A stretch of 64,000 nt of DNA from Mycobacterium sp. DL440. GTDB taxonomy: Bacteria; Actinomycetota; Actinomycetes; Mycobacteriales; Mycobacteriaceae. The notes under the pieces are model-generated. The model did no database searches, was not told where the DNA came from, and saw only the letters and a list, made by a program, of their open reading frames with translations. Position numbers and translations under genes: made by a program. Location of the stretch: NCBI RefSeq assembly GCF_011745145.1, contig NZ_CP050191.1:1143991-1207990 (forward strand), written 5' to 3'. Of the stretch, positions 25,218 to 33,808 are shown one piece after another; the first letter of the stretch is position 1, and every line of letters starts with the position of its first letter.

Positions 25218-26719
25218 CGTTGGACACCTTCCCTCAACATGGCCCGCAGCGCGGTGTTGTCGACCTTCCCGGTGGCTCCGCGCGGAACCGCGTCCTCGTG
25301 GTCGAGCAGCAGCCACAGCGTGGGAACCTTGAACGAGCTGATGGAGACGTGAGCCTCGGTGCATAACGCCTCTACCGAGAGCCCGTCGACCACTACAGCC
25401 GCACCAACCCGATTGGCCTGGCCAACAGGAACATTCACAACGTGAGCGGTCCGGACTCCTGGAACAGACCGCAGCGCACGCTGAACCTCGCTGGGATAGA
25501 CCGTGGCGCCACTGACTTTGAACATGTCATCGGAGCGGCCACGGTAGAACAGGAATCCGTCGCGATCGAGGTAGCCCAGATCACCGGTGGGGTAGTAGCC
25601 GTCCGGAGTGAAGACGTCCTCGCGACTGCGTCGGCAGATCCCACGCATGACATGCCGCCCGCGGATCTGGATCTCGCCGACGGCGCCCGCGGACTGTGTT
25701 GTGCCGGTTTCGGTGTCGACGATGCGAACATCCATGCCGTCGAACGGCTTGCCGCAGCTGCCCCAGGCCGATTCCGGCATGTCGGTGTCGGACTGGTATC
25801 CGCAGTACGGGCCGAACGATTCGGTCATCCCCAACAATGACGCCCGCGCTCCGGGACGTGACCGCATCTCAACCGGCAACAGCGCCTCAAGGCTTCCCGG
25901 CTGCAGTGTGGTCAGCTCTGCGGTGCCCGCATGGCGGGCCAGTGCCTCAGCCTGTTCGGGCCAGCCGCGAAACAGGGTGACCCGCTGGCGCCGCAGCAGT
26001 TCAAGGGTGGAGTCGGGACGGGGGATTGGCTCGGTCACCAGGGTGGCCCCGGCCAGCAGGGCAGAAAGGATTCCAGCGCCGAAACCGCCTACCCAGAAGA
26101 ACGGCATGGGCAGATAGAGCCGGGTGTCGGGGGTGATGCGGCGGGCGTCGAGGCCGGAGCGGACGGCGCCCAGGGCATTTCGGTGCGAATGAATGGTCCC
26201 TTTGGGTGGCCCGCTGCTGCCCGAGGTGAACATGATCACCATCGGGTCGCTCTCCCGGACCCGGGCGGCAAGCGCATCGGCCGTGGCCCGTGGTCCGCTG
26301 AATAGCAGCGTCTCCCCGGCGGTCCACACTGCACGTAGCGCGGGCAGTCGACCGATTTCCACCGGGTAACGATGACCCCGGAATTCCTCGACCGCGATGA
26401 GGAACTGCACCGATGCCATCCGTAGTTGCGCCGCGAGTTCGCCGGGGCGCAGCAGTGTGCTCAGCGGCACCAGTACCGCACCGATCCTGGTGAGCGCGAT
26501 GGCAATCCGTACCCAATCGACGCCGTTGGGCATCACGAGGCCGACCCGGGAACCTTTGGTGACGCCGTTGGCGAGGAATCCAGCTGCCAATACTGCTGTA
26601 CTGGAATCCAGTTCGGTGTAGGAGAGCCGGGTCATGGGGTCGATCACCATCGGTTTCGATGCCATGGTTGCGGCACGCTCACGCAGCACGGTGTCGATGG
26701 TGAGGGCGGCGTCAGACAT
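25214..26719 (-). CDS. AMP-dependent acyl-CoA synthetase (FadD-like)
   Basis: 501 residues, ANL superfamily: MFTSGSSGPPKGTIHSH (ATP loop, about 168-184), GMTESFGPY (A5), YPTGDLGYLDRDGFLFYRGR (A7-A8) and the catalytic Lys in PRGATGKVDNTAL. Third ligase in a tandem run (28165, 26712, 25214), each overlapping the next by a few bases. Similar in pattern to the middle ligase (both share PFFWxGGF after the ATP loop), so these two are likely duplicates with different acid specificity. Confidence 0.92.
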   Translation of the reverse strand: MSDAALTIDTVLRERAATMASKPMVIDPMTRLSYTELDSSTAVLAAGFLANGVTKGSRVGLVMPNGVDWVRIAIALTRIGAVLVPLSTLLRPGELAAQLRMASVQFLIAVEEFRGHRYPVEIGRLPALRAVWTAGETLLFSGPRATADALAARVRESDPMVIMFTSGSSGPPKGTIHSHRNALGAVRSGLDARRITPDTRLYLPMPFFWVGGFGAGILSALLAGATLVTEPIPRPDSTLELLRRQRVTLFRGWPEQAEALARHAGTAELTTLQPGSLEALLPVEMRSRPGARASLLGMTESFGPYCGYQSDTDMPESAWGSCGKPFDGMDVRIVDTETGTTQSAGAVGEIQIRGRHVMRGICRRSREDVFTPDGYYPTGDLGYLDRDGFLFYRGRSDDMFKVSGATVYPSEVQRALRSVPGVRTAHVVNVPVGQANRVGAAVVVDGLSVEALCTEAHVSISSFKVPTLWLLLDHEDAVPRGATGKVDNTALRAMLREGVQR

Positions 26720-28172
26720 CGAACAGTCCCGCCAGCGCAGTGGTGTCGACTTTCCCGCTCGATAGCACGGGCAGTTCCTCCGCTCGCAACACCGCGAACC
26801 TGCGGGGCACCTTGTAGGCCGACAGTCGGGTACGCAGAGCGCGACACACCGCGGCCTCGTCGAACTGCGTCGAGTCGTTCATCACCACGACGGCAGCCAC
26901 GACCTGCCCCCGGTCGGGGTCGGGCAGGCCGAGCACGTGTACTTGAACCTGGGCCTCGGCTTCGGTCAGGACTTCCGTCAGCGCCTTCTCGACCTCACCA
27001 GGTGTGACATTCGCACCGGCCGTTTTGATCATCGCGCCGGCTCGACCGAGAAAATAGAAGTATCCGTCGTCGTCGACGCGCACCAGATCGCCGGTGTGGA
27101 ACCATCCGTCCACGTCAAAGCAGTCGTCGCGGTTGCGTCCGTAGTAGCCCAGCATGAGATACGGTCCGCGCACACACAATTCGCCCGACGGCAGCACTCT
27201 GGTCTCGAATCCGGGTGCGGACCGCCCGTAGCTGCCGCGACGATGCTCCGGCTGATCGCGTACGTCCTCGTCGATCAACACCACGCTGCCGGTCTCGGTC
27301 ATGCCCAGTATGTTGTGCCGCAGTTCGGGATCATCCGGCCGGGCGTCGGGCGCCATGACCGGATACAGATTGCCCCGGGACGCCGTGAAGATCCGGTCGG
27401 GGTAGCTGGGGTGGCGTGTCAGGTTGGCGATGCCCGCGACGAAACCATTGGTGACGGTGGGTTTCTCAGTATCCAGCAGGTCGAGAGTGACGCCGGCATC
27501 GGTCGAGTTAGAGCAAATCAGCGTGCCCCCGGCGGCCATGGTGGCCAGTAGCCCGAAGGCGAACCCCCCGATCCAGAAGAACGGCGAGTTGCAGAACAGT
27601 CGGTCAGCGGCGGTGAGCCCCCGAATCTCGTTGAGATTGCGCTGATGTGCCACCAGTGCGCCATGTGTGTGCACCACGCCTTTGGGGGTGCCGGTGGACC
27701 CCGATGTGTAGATGATCGCCAACACGTCCGACTCTTCGACATCGTCTTCCAGCCCGGTCAGCCCCGGTCCGTCGGCGTGCGGCATCTCGAACAGCACGTG
27801 CCGCAGACCCGGGGCTTCGATATCGGCAAGACGTTGCACATAGTCGTTGTTGCGGTAGCTGCGCGTCGACAGCAGGATTCCGGTGTCGCTGTTGCGCAAC
27901 TGGGTCCGCAGTTCGCTGCCGGTGAGGAAGGTCGAGTACGGCACCACCACCGCACCGATTCTCGCGGCGGCGAGCATGGCCACCACGAAGTCCACGCCGT
28001 TGGGGTAGAGCAGACCGACGTGGGTACCTTTGCCTGCACCCAGTTCGATCAGCCCGGATGCCACCGAGGCGGAGCGACGTTCGGCCTCGCCGTAGCTGAT
28101 CCCTTCGTCGTCACAGATCAGCAGCGGGTGCTCGGTGCATCCGCGCAGAAGTCCGGGAACGGTGTCAGGCAC
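26712..28172 (-). CDS. AMP-dependent acyl-CoA synthetase (FadD-like)
   Basis: 486 residues from GTG 28172, which lies inside the end of the upstream ligase (8-base overlap); the longer open frame upstream of it is coding in another frame. IYTSGSTGTPKGVVHTH (ATP loop), GMTETGSVV (A5), WFHTGDLVRVDDDGYFYFLGR (A7-A8) and SSGKVDTTAL (A10 Lys) are intact. The PFFWIGGFAFGLLA segment is shared with the next ligase at 25214. Overlap on both sides implies coupled translation at similar levels. Confidence 0.9.
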   Translation of the reverse strand: MPDTVPGLLRGCTEHPLLICDDEGISYGEAERRSASVASGLIELGAGKGTHVGLLYPNGVDFVVAMLAAARIGAVVVPYSTFLTGSELRTQLRNSDTGILLSTRSYRNNDYVQRLADIEAPGLRHVLFEMPHADGPGLTGLEDDVEESDVLAIIYTSGSTGTPKGVVHTHGALVAHQRNLNEIRGLTAADRLFCNSPFFWIGGFAFGLLATMAAGGTLICSNSTDAGVTLDLLDTEKPTVTNGFVAGIANLTRHPSYPDRIFTASRGNLYPVMAPDARPDDPELRHNILGMTETGSVVLIDEDVRDQPEHRRGSYGRSAPGFETRVLPSGELCVRGPYLMLGYYGRNRDDCFDVDGWFHTGDLVRVDDDGYFYFLGRAGAMIKTAGANVTPGEVEKALTEVLTEAEAQVQVHVLGLPDPDRGQVVAAVVVMNDSTQFDEAAVCRALRTRLSAYKVPRRFAVLRAEELPVLSSGKVDTTALAGLFDV

Positions 28173-29613
28173 TGGCAGAGAAGTACTCCCGTACGGCACC
28201 CAGGTCGGCCTTGCCCGACGGGGTGCGGGGGATCGAGTCGACAATCGCGATCCTGGTGGGGATCTCGTACCGGGCGAGCCGGCCCTGCAGAAAGTCGGTG
28301 AGTTCGGCCGAGGGGGCAGGCGCGCGCAACTCCACCATCGCCACCGGTGTCTCACCGAGCCGGTCGTCGGGCAAGCCGATCACAGCCGCACCGAGGACGG
28401 CCGGATGGCTCTCCAGTGCGGTGCGGACATCGTCGGGCATGACCTTGAATCCGCCGCGGATGATGGCCTGATCGGCGCGGCCGAGAATCCAGACGAAACC
28501 GTCGGCGTCGATGCGGGCCAGGTCGGTGGTTCGTATCCAGTCCGCGTCGGCATCGAACTGTGCCGGTTTGACCTCCAGCAAGCCTTTCTGATCCGACCCC
28601 AACGGGTCGCCGTCCTCGTCGACCACCTGCAGCTGGGCACCGGGATTGGCCCGGCCCACACTGCCGCGCTTGTCATTCCAATATTTGTTGTGGTCGGCGA
28701 GGGTCCAGCTCGCCACCCCACCGCCGAACTCGGTCGCGGCGTAGGAGGTCAGTACCGGGATACCGAACTTCTCGGTGAAGGCGTCGGCGTCGTCGGCCGA
28801 CAGTGGGGCGGTACCGGAGGTGACCGCGCGCACACTGGCGAGGTCGTCGCGGGTGAGGTCGGAGTCCAGCACCATGCGCAGTGCGGCCGGCACAAGTGAC
28901 ACCGCCCGAGGCTGGTGCTCTCGCACGGCATCGGCCCAGCGTTGGAGCTCGAACTTGGGCAGCAGCACGAATGATCGCGCTTCGGCGATGCACAACAGCA
29001 CCCGGAACACTCCGCCGACGTGGACCAGCGGTGAGTTGACGATGGCCACCCCGCGTCGCAGTTCGGTTGGTGCCGGGGCATTCTCAGGATCACGCCCGAT
29101 GACGCTGCGGGCCAGCATGTCGTAGGTGAGGTCTACGCGTTTCGGTGGACCGGTGGTGCCGCTGGTCAGCATCCACACCGCCACGCCGGGGCGTCCCGCA
29201 TCGTGGTGGGGGCTCACGGCGGCGGTGACCCCGGGTGCGGTGTCGAGATCGCTGATCGTCACTGTTGTCGTCGTGGGGGAGCGAGACGCCAGGTTGGCGA
29301 TATCGTCGGCCAGGCCAATGAGTACCGGCACGGCGAGGGCTTCGATGTCGGCGCGGGTGCGCTCGTCACCGCGGGACGGATTGATCACCACGACGGTGCC
29401 GCCGGCGGCCAGCACACCGAGTAGGGCCGCCACATGGGCGGGCTGGTTGCGCAGCATGATCCCGACCCGCAGACCCACCGACACCGCGCCGATGTGCCGT
29501 GCCAGCGTCGCGACCTGGCCCCAATTGCCCCATTGCCCGTCGTACTGGATGGCGTTCGCGGCAGGATCGAGATCGAGTACGTCGTTGATGCGCTGTGAAA
29601 GCGGGTGGGCCAT
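28165..29613 (-). CDS. AMP-dependent acyl-CoA synthetase (FadD-like)
   Basis: 482 residues starting at ATG 29613, which shares one base with the stop of the hydratase (TGATG). Motifs: LTSGTTGPPKRVDL, YAATEFGGG, RTTDLARIDADGFVW, GRADQAIIRGGFKVMP and TPSGKADLG with the A10 Lys. Its motif set is much closer to the ligase at 12264-13754 than to its two direct neighbours. That suggests two ligase lineages recruited to parallel pathways in this window. Confidence 0.92.
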   Translation of the reverse strand: MAHPLSQRINDVLDLDPAANAIQYDGQWGNWGQVATLARHIGAVSVGLRVGIMLRNQPAHVAALLGVLAAGGTVVVINPSRGDERTRADIEALAVPVLIGLADDIANLASRSPTTTTVTISDLDTAPGVTAAVSPHHDAGRPGVAVWMLTSGTTGPPKRVDLTYDMLARSVIGRDPENAPAPTELRRGVAIVNSPLVHVGGVFRVLLCIAEARSFVLLPKFELQRWADAVREHQPRAVSLVPAALRMVLDSDLTRDDLASVRAVTSGTAPLSADDADAFTEKFGIPVLTSYAATEFGGGVASWTLADHNKYWNDKRGSVGRANPGAQLQVVDEDGDPLGSDQKGLLEVKPAQFDADADWIRTTDLARIDADGFVWILGRADQAIIRGGFKVMPDDVRTALESHPAVLGAAVIGLPDDRLGETPVAMVELRAPAPSAELTDFLQGRLARYEIPTRIAIVDSIPRTPSGKADLGAVREYFSASA

Positions 29614-30386
29614 CAGCGGATCCGGGGTGTTGTCTTGGGCAGGGGACGGTCGGCCAACTCGGCCTTGGCGATCGGATTGCCGAGGCGGGTGTAGATGAGT
29701 CCCTGATCCATCGCGGCGCGGTAGGGCTTGTCCAGAGATTCCCAAATGGCCTTCACTGTGCCCTGGGTGGCCGTCGGCGGTTTCGCCGCAATGGTCGCAG
29801 CAATCTCGTGCGCGCGGTCCCACAACTGATGTCTGGTCACCACTTCGGTCACCAGACCGATCCGCAGCGCGGTGTCGGCCCCGACCCGTTCGTCGTTGCC
29901 CATCAACGCCATCCGCAGCGTGTCACCGAGCCCGACCCGGCGCATCAGGCCGATCGGCTCCAGTGCCGAGACCAGCCCGGCGCTGACGTGAGAATCGAAG
30001 AACGTGGCTTCCTGCGAGCAGATCACCACGTCGGCCTCGTTGACGAAGTACAGCGCGCCGGCCGTGCACATCCCCTGCACCGCACACACCACCGGCTTCC
30101 ACATCTTCTGCCACTTCGGGCTGAGGAGTTCACCGGGATCCTCGTGGTTCCAGACGATTTCGGGCTGTCCGTAACTGGACTTCACGTCCAGCCCGGCGCT
30201 GAACGCGCGGTCGCCGGCCGCCCGCAGCACGACGGCGTTGATGCCCTCGTCGTCCTTGATGGCGTGCCAGGCGTCGCGCATCTCGTTGCACATGATGCGG
30301 TTGAACGAGTTCAGGGCTTCGGGCCGGTTCAGCGTGACCGTGGCGACGCGGGACTCGTGGTCGGCGTCGAGGAGAATCGTGTCCAT
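29613..30386 (-). CDS. Enoyl-CoA hydratase/isomerase (crotonase family)
   Basis: 257 residues, crotonase fold. The oxyanion-hole segments are FSAGLDVKSSYG (about 62-73) and VCAVQGMCTAGALYFVNEAD. At the usual catalytic Glu positions the sequence reads SHVSAGLVSALEPIGLMRR; one of the two canonical glutamates appears changed, so the reaction could differ from simple hydration. Middle of a leftward operon of three crotonases feeding into the ligases and alcohol dehydrogenase. The C-terminal LYTRLGNPIAK type tail is shared with other mycobacterial members. Confidence 0.88.
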   Translation of the reverse strand: MDTILLDADHESRVATVTLNRPEALNSFNRIMCNEMRDAWHAIKDDEGINAVVLRAAGDRAFSAGLDVKSSYGQPEIVWNHEDPGELLSPKWQKMWKPVVCAVQGMCTAGALYFVNEADVVICSQEATFFDSHVSAGLVSALEPIGLMRRVGLGDTLRMALMGNDERVGADTALRIGLVTEVVTRHQLWDRAHEIAATIAAKPPTATQGTVKAIWESLDKPYRAAMDQGLIYTRLGNPIAKAELADRPLPKTTPRIR

Positions 30387-30389
30387 GAC

Positions 30390-31196
30390 CTAGCGCGCCT
30401 GCCAGTTGGGCTTACGCTTCTCCACGAAGGCCCGCGGCCCCTCGAGCGCATCCTCGGTCCGGACGACCCGTTCGCGGAACGTCTCGGCCAGGATCTCGCC
30501 CTCGTGCAGCGGCAGGTCCAGCGTCTTGTGAATGGCCAGCCGGGTGCCCCGGACCGCCAGTGGCGCATTGAGACACACCGTGTCGGCGATTTCGTGGGCA
30601 CGTTCCAGCAGCTTGTCGTGCTCGACGATCTCGGTGATCAGTCCGAGCTCGTAGGCACGTTCGACGGTCATTCGCTCGTGCTTACCCATCAAGGCCATTC
30701 GCAGCGCCACTGATCGGGGGAGTGCGCGGGCCAGTCTCACCATCTCGCGAGCGGCGACCAGGCCGATGCTCACGTGTGGGTCGAAGAAGGTCGCCTTGTC
30801 CGAGGCGATCACGATGTCGCCGGTGGTGACCCAGTCCAGCCCGGCACCGCAGCAGATTCCGTTGATCGCGACGACCACCGGCTTGGCCATGGTGCGAAAC
30901 GGTGGGGTGCCCTCCTGCGGTGCCTCCCACTGTTCGTAGGTGGACAGGTAGGGGCGCTCGTTGAGGACCTTGCCGTCGCCGGGGATCTCCTTGACATCGG
31001 CGCCGGTGCAGAACGCCCGGCCGGTGGCGGTGACGATCATCAGCCAGATGTTGTCGTCGGTTTCGGCCTCGTCGTAAGCGGCCCGCAGTTCGGTGATCAT
31101 GTGCGGGGACAACGCGTTGAGCGCATCCGGCCGATTCAGGGTGATGGTGGCTTTGTGGCCGTCCACCTCGTACTTGATCGTGTCGTAGTCGGTCAT
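30390..31196 (-). CDS. Enoyl-CoA hydratase/isomerase (crotonase family)
   Basis: 268 residues with ITLNRPDALNALSP near the N-terminus, FCTGADVKEIPG as the first oxyanion segment and VAINGICCGAGLDWVTTGDI as the second. The region DPHVSIGLVAAREMVRLARALP replaces the canonical double-Glu site, as in the neighbouring gene at 29613. The two are clearly paralogous (both have the kxxFFDSHVS/FFDPHVS segment). Three bases separate it from the downstream copy, indicating co-translation. Confidence 0.88.
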   Translation of the reverse strand: MTDYDTIKYEVDGHKATITLNRPDALNALSPHMITELRAAYDEAETDDNIWLMIVTATGRAFCTGADVKEIPGDGKVLNERPYLSTYEQWEAPQEGTPPFRTMAKPVVVAINGICCGAGLDWVTTGDIVIASDKATFFDPHVSIGLVAAREMVRLARALPRSVALRMALMGKHERMTVERAYELGLITEIVEHDKLLERAHEIADTVCLNAPLAVRGTRLAIHKTLDLPLHEGEILAETFRERVVRTEDALEGPRAFVEKRKPNWQAR

Positions 31197-31205
31197 CGAT
31201 TCCTC

Positions 31206-32000
31206 TTATCGTCCGGTGAAGTCCGGATCGCGGTGTTCCCGGAACGCGGCCAGGCCTTCTTTGAAATCGCCTGTGCGGCAGGAGAGTTCCAGGTTGGACA
31301 ATTCTTGATTCATGGACTGGGTCAGGGTGGCGTGTTGGCCGTAGGCGATGGCCTGTTTGGCCAGCCCGATCGCGACGGTGGGTCCGGCCGCCAGCCGGGC
31401 CAGGAGTTGTTCGGCCGCGGAGTCCAATTCATCGGCGGGAACGGCGCTGTGGATCAGTCCCCACTCGGCGGCCTGTGAGCCACTGACTTTCTCGCCGAGC
31501 AGGAGCATCCGCTTGGCCCGGGCCACTCCCGCCAGTCGCGGCAGCAGCCAGGTCGCCCCGGAATCGGGGGTGAATCCCCGGCTCATGAACGGCTCCCAGA
31601 ACGTCGCGCCGGTGTCGGCGATCGTGAAGTCGGCGGCCAGCGCGAGGTTGCAGCCCAACCCCACCGCCCAGCCGCGCACCGCGCACACCACGGGCAACTG
31701 GATGGTGGCCACCAGTTCGATGACCCGGTGCGCCGTGTGCGGGATCCGGCGGACCAGGTCGCCGGTACGGGGGCGTTGTCCGGTGCTGTTGGTGGCGACC
31801 CAGTCGGCTCCGGCGCAGAAGTCCTCCCCGGCGGCGGTGATGACGACGGCGCGCAATGACTCGTCATAGGCAGCTGCCGACAGTGTGGCGACCAAGCTGT
31901 CGATCATGCTGTGACTCAATGAGTTACGCCGCGACGGCCGGTCGAGTGTGATGCGCAGGACCGCGCTGTCGCGGGATGTCGATATCGCCTCGTCGCTCAC
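31206..32000 (-). CDS. Enoyl-CoA hydratase/isomerase (crotonase family)
   Basis: 264 residues from GTG 32000, preferred to TTG 32018 because GGAAGGCGG then lies just upstream as ribosome site. It has ITLDRPSRRNSLS, FCAGADWVATN and VCAVRGWAVGLGCNLALAADF, with WEPFMSRGFTPDSGATWLLPRLAG near the catalytic region. First gene of the leftward operon 32000 to 23034. Divergent from the GntR gene at 32109; the gap contains duplicated CCATACAGT words that may be the GntR site. Confidence 0.88.
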   Translation of the reverse strand: MSDEAISTSRDSAVLRITLDRPSRRNSLSHSMIDSLVATLSAAAYDESLRAVVITAAGEDFCAGADWVATNSTGQRPRTGDLVRRIPHTAHRVIELVATIQLPVVCAVRGWAVGLGCNLALAADFTIADTGATFWEPFMSRGFTPDSGATWLLPRLAGVARAKRMLLLGEKVSGSQAAEWGLIHSAVPADELDSAAEQLLARLAAGPTVAIGLAKQAIAYGQHATLTQSMNQELSNLELSCRTGDFKEGLAAFREHRDPDFTGR

Positions 32001-32019
32001 TTGAAACCGCCTTCCCAAG

Positions 32020-32040
32020 CCATACAGTTGCCCATACAGT
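32020..32040. promoter_or_regulatory. Direct repeats in the divergent EchA/GntR promoter
   Basis: CCATACAGT occurs twice, at 32020-32028 and 32032-32040, 12 bases apart and therefore close to one helical turn. They sit in the 108-base gap between the leftward crotonase operon and the rightward GntR gene. Each contains TACAGT, a possible -10 hexamer. Spacing and location suit a regulator binding site. Confidence 0.4.
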
Positions 32041-32108
32041 AGACGATGCGATTACTATCCTGTACAAGTTAGCAAGGAAAGGCCGTCAGCGGAACAGGGG
32101 AGGGGCAG

Positions 32109-32864
32109 GTGCCGGTACATCGGATACGCCAACCTCGGGTGGCCGAGATCGTCGCGTCCAAACTGCGCGACGACATCCTGTCCGGGCGCCTGCGTGAAGG
32201 TGACATCCTGCCCACCCAGGAGAACTTGTTCCAGCAGTTCGGGGTCAGCCCGCCGGCGTTGCGGGAAGCCATCCACCTGCTGGAGACCGACGGTCTGATC
32301 TCGGTGCGCCGCGGAAACGTCGGAGGAGCGGTGGTGCAGATGCCCTCGGCCGACCGCACCGCCCACATGATCGGCATGGTGTTGCAGACTCGGGCCGCAA
32401 CGCCCGCCGACGTGAGCGAGGCGCTGCTGCGCCTGGAACCGATCTGCGCCGGGATGTGTGCGGCCCGTGAGGACCGCGCTACCGAGGTGGTGCCCCATCT
32501 GCAGGCCGAGATCGACCTTCAGGCAGCGCAGTTCGGCGATCTGTCGCAATATGTGCCCAATGCCAGACGGTTTCACGAGGCCTTGGTGTCCCGGTGTGGC
32601 AACGAGCCGATGATCCTGCTGATCGGCTCGTTGGAACTGATCTGGTCGGCGCACGAATCTTCGGTATGGGGCGACGACGTCGATCAGAAGACCATGCGCG
32701 CCGCGCTACGTGACCATCAGCGCCTGCTCGACGCCATCTCCGACGGCGACGTGGCCCGTGCCACCAAACTCGCCGCCGACCATCTCACCGCCGCCCGGCG
32801 CACCACGCTGGCTGCCGGTAACGACAAAACCATTGAAGCGAGGTTGATTTCGCATGACAGATGA
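32109..32864 (+). CDS. GntR family regulator (FadR/FCD subfamily)
   Basis: 251 residues: winged helix (about 8-75, IVASKLRDDILSGRLREGDI ... FGVSPPALREAIHLLETDGLI) plus FCD domain with conserved RxxFHxxL (ARRFHEALVSRCG) and a DHQRLLDAI His. GTG 32109 has GGGGAGGGG upstream. It overlaps the following crotonase by 11 bases, so regulator and enzyme are co-expressed. It probably controls both this rightward group and the divergent leftward operon. Confidence 0.92.
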   Translation: MPVHRIRQPRVAEIVASKLRDDILSGRLREGDILPTQENLFQQFGVSPPALREAIHLLETDGLISVRRGNVGGAVVQMPSADRTAHMIGMVLQTRAATPADVSEALLRLEPICAGMCAAREDRATEVVPHLQAEIDLQAAQFGDLSQYVPNARRFHEALVSRCGNEPMILLIGSLELIWSAHESSVWGDDVDQKTMRAALRDHQRLLDAISDGDVARATKLAADHLTAARRTTLAAGNDKTIEARLISHDR

Positions 32865-33756
32865 CCGGGTCCTGTTCGAGGTCGATGCGGATCATCGCAT
32901 CGCCACCATCACGTTCAACAATCCCGAGCGGCGCAACTCCTATGACGCGGCCATGCGCGACGAGGTTGCCCGCTACCTCGACATCGTGGCCGACGATGAC
33001 GATCTGACCGTGGTGCTGTTACGCGGGGCCGAGGGTGTCTTCAGTACGGGCGCGGATATGAACAACGCCTACGGCTGGTACGGCGAGGGCGATGAGCGCT
33101 CGCGCGAAGAGCAGAGCGGTGGAGTCAGAGCTTCCTCAAAAAAGTCTCGGCCCAGCCAACGCCGCCGACTTACCGTGGACCGCAAGTCGTTTGGCTTCTA
33201 TCACAACTTCATGGGTTTCCCGAAGGTCACCGTGGGTGAGATCAGCGGCTACGCGCTGGGCGGCGGATTCGAGATGGCATTGATGACCGACATCTCGGTA
33301 ATCGCCCGCGATACCAAGATCGGCATGCCTGCCACCCGTTTCCTCGGTCCGGCGCTGGGCAGCCTGCACATGTTCTTCCATCGCCTCGGCCCGGTGCTCG
33401 CCCGCCGCATGCTGCTCACCGGCGACACCGTCGAGGCCGGTTCCATCGAACACCTCGGCATCTTCACCGACACCTGTGATGCCGATCAGGTGACGGCGCG
33501 GGCGCAGTACTGGGCGGCCAAGGCGGCCAAGATGCCGGCCGACGGGGTGGTGATCGCCAAGGAGGCGTTCCGGCTCGTCGAGCAGAGTCAGGCCTATCAG
33601 GGCGAGGAGGTGGCCAGCTACATCTTCCACGCCTACGGCACCAACCTGCAGTTCTCGCCTGGTGAGTTCAACTTCGTCAAGACCCGCGCGCAGCATGGCA
33701 CCAAGGAAGCGTTCCGGCTGCGTGACGAACATTTCCACGTCCCCGAACCGCAGTAG
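32854..33756 (+). CDS. Enoyl-CoA hydratase/isomerase with basic insertion (crotonase family)
   Basis: 300 residues, longer than the usual 255-270. ITFNNPERRNSYD and FSTGADMNNAYGWYGEGDE (first oxyanion loop) are followed by a Ser/Lys/Arg-rich insertion (about residues 90-108), then VTVGEISGYALGGGFEMAL (second oxyanion segment). The insertion lengthens the active-site lid and may suit a bulky acyl group. Overlaps the GntR gene; 52 bases before the thiolase gene. Confidence 0.88.
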   Translation: MTDDRVLFEVDADHRIATITFNNPERRNSYDAAMRDEVARYLDIVADDDDLTVVLLRGAEGVFSTGADMNNAYGWYGEGDERSREEQSGGVRASSKKSRPSQRRRLTVDRKSFGFYHNFMGFPKVTVGEISGYALGGGFEMALMTDISVIARDTKIGMPATRFLGPALGSLHMFFHRLGPVLARRMLLTGDTVEAGSIEHLGIFTDTCDADQVTARAQYWAAKAAKMPADGVVIAKEAFRLVEQSQAYQGEEVASYIFHAYGTNLQFSPGEFNFVKTRAQHGTKEAFRLRDEHFHVPEPQ

Positions 33757-33774
33757 AAACCCGTCCTGATACCG

Positions 33775-33808
33775 TTACATAAACACGATATAGCGTAAAG
33801 GTGAAACT
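33775..33808 (+). promoter_or_regulatory. Promoter-like sequence for the thiolase gene
   Basis: TATAGC (33789-33794) is a usable -10, followed by AAAGGTG (33797-33803) as ribosome site before ATG 33809. The short gap is AT-rich (TTACATAAACACGATATAGC), so the thiolase may be transcribed separately from the upstream crotonase. Confidence 0.4.
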
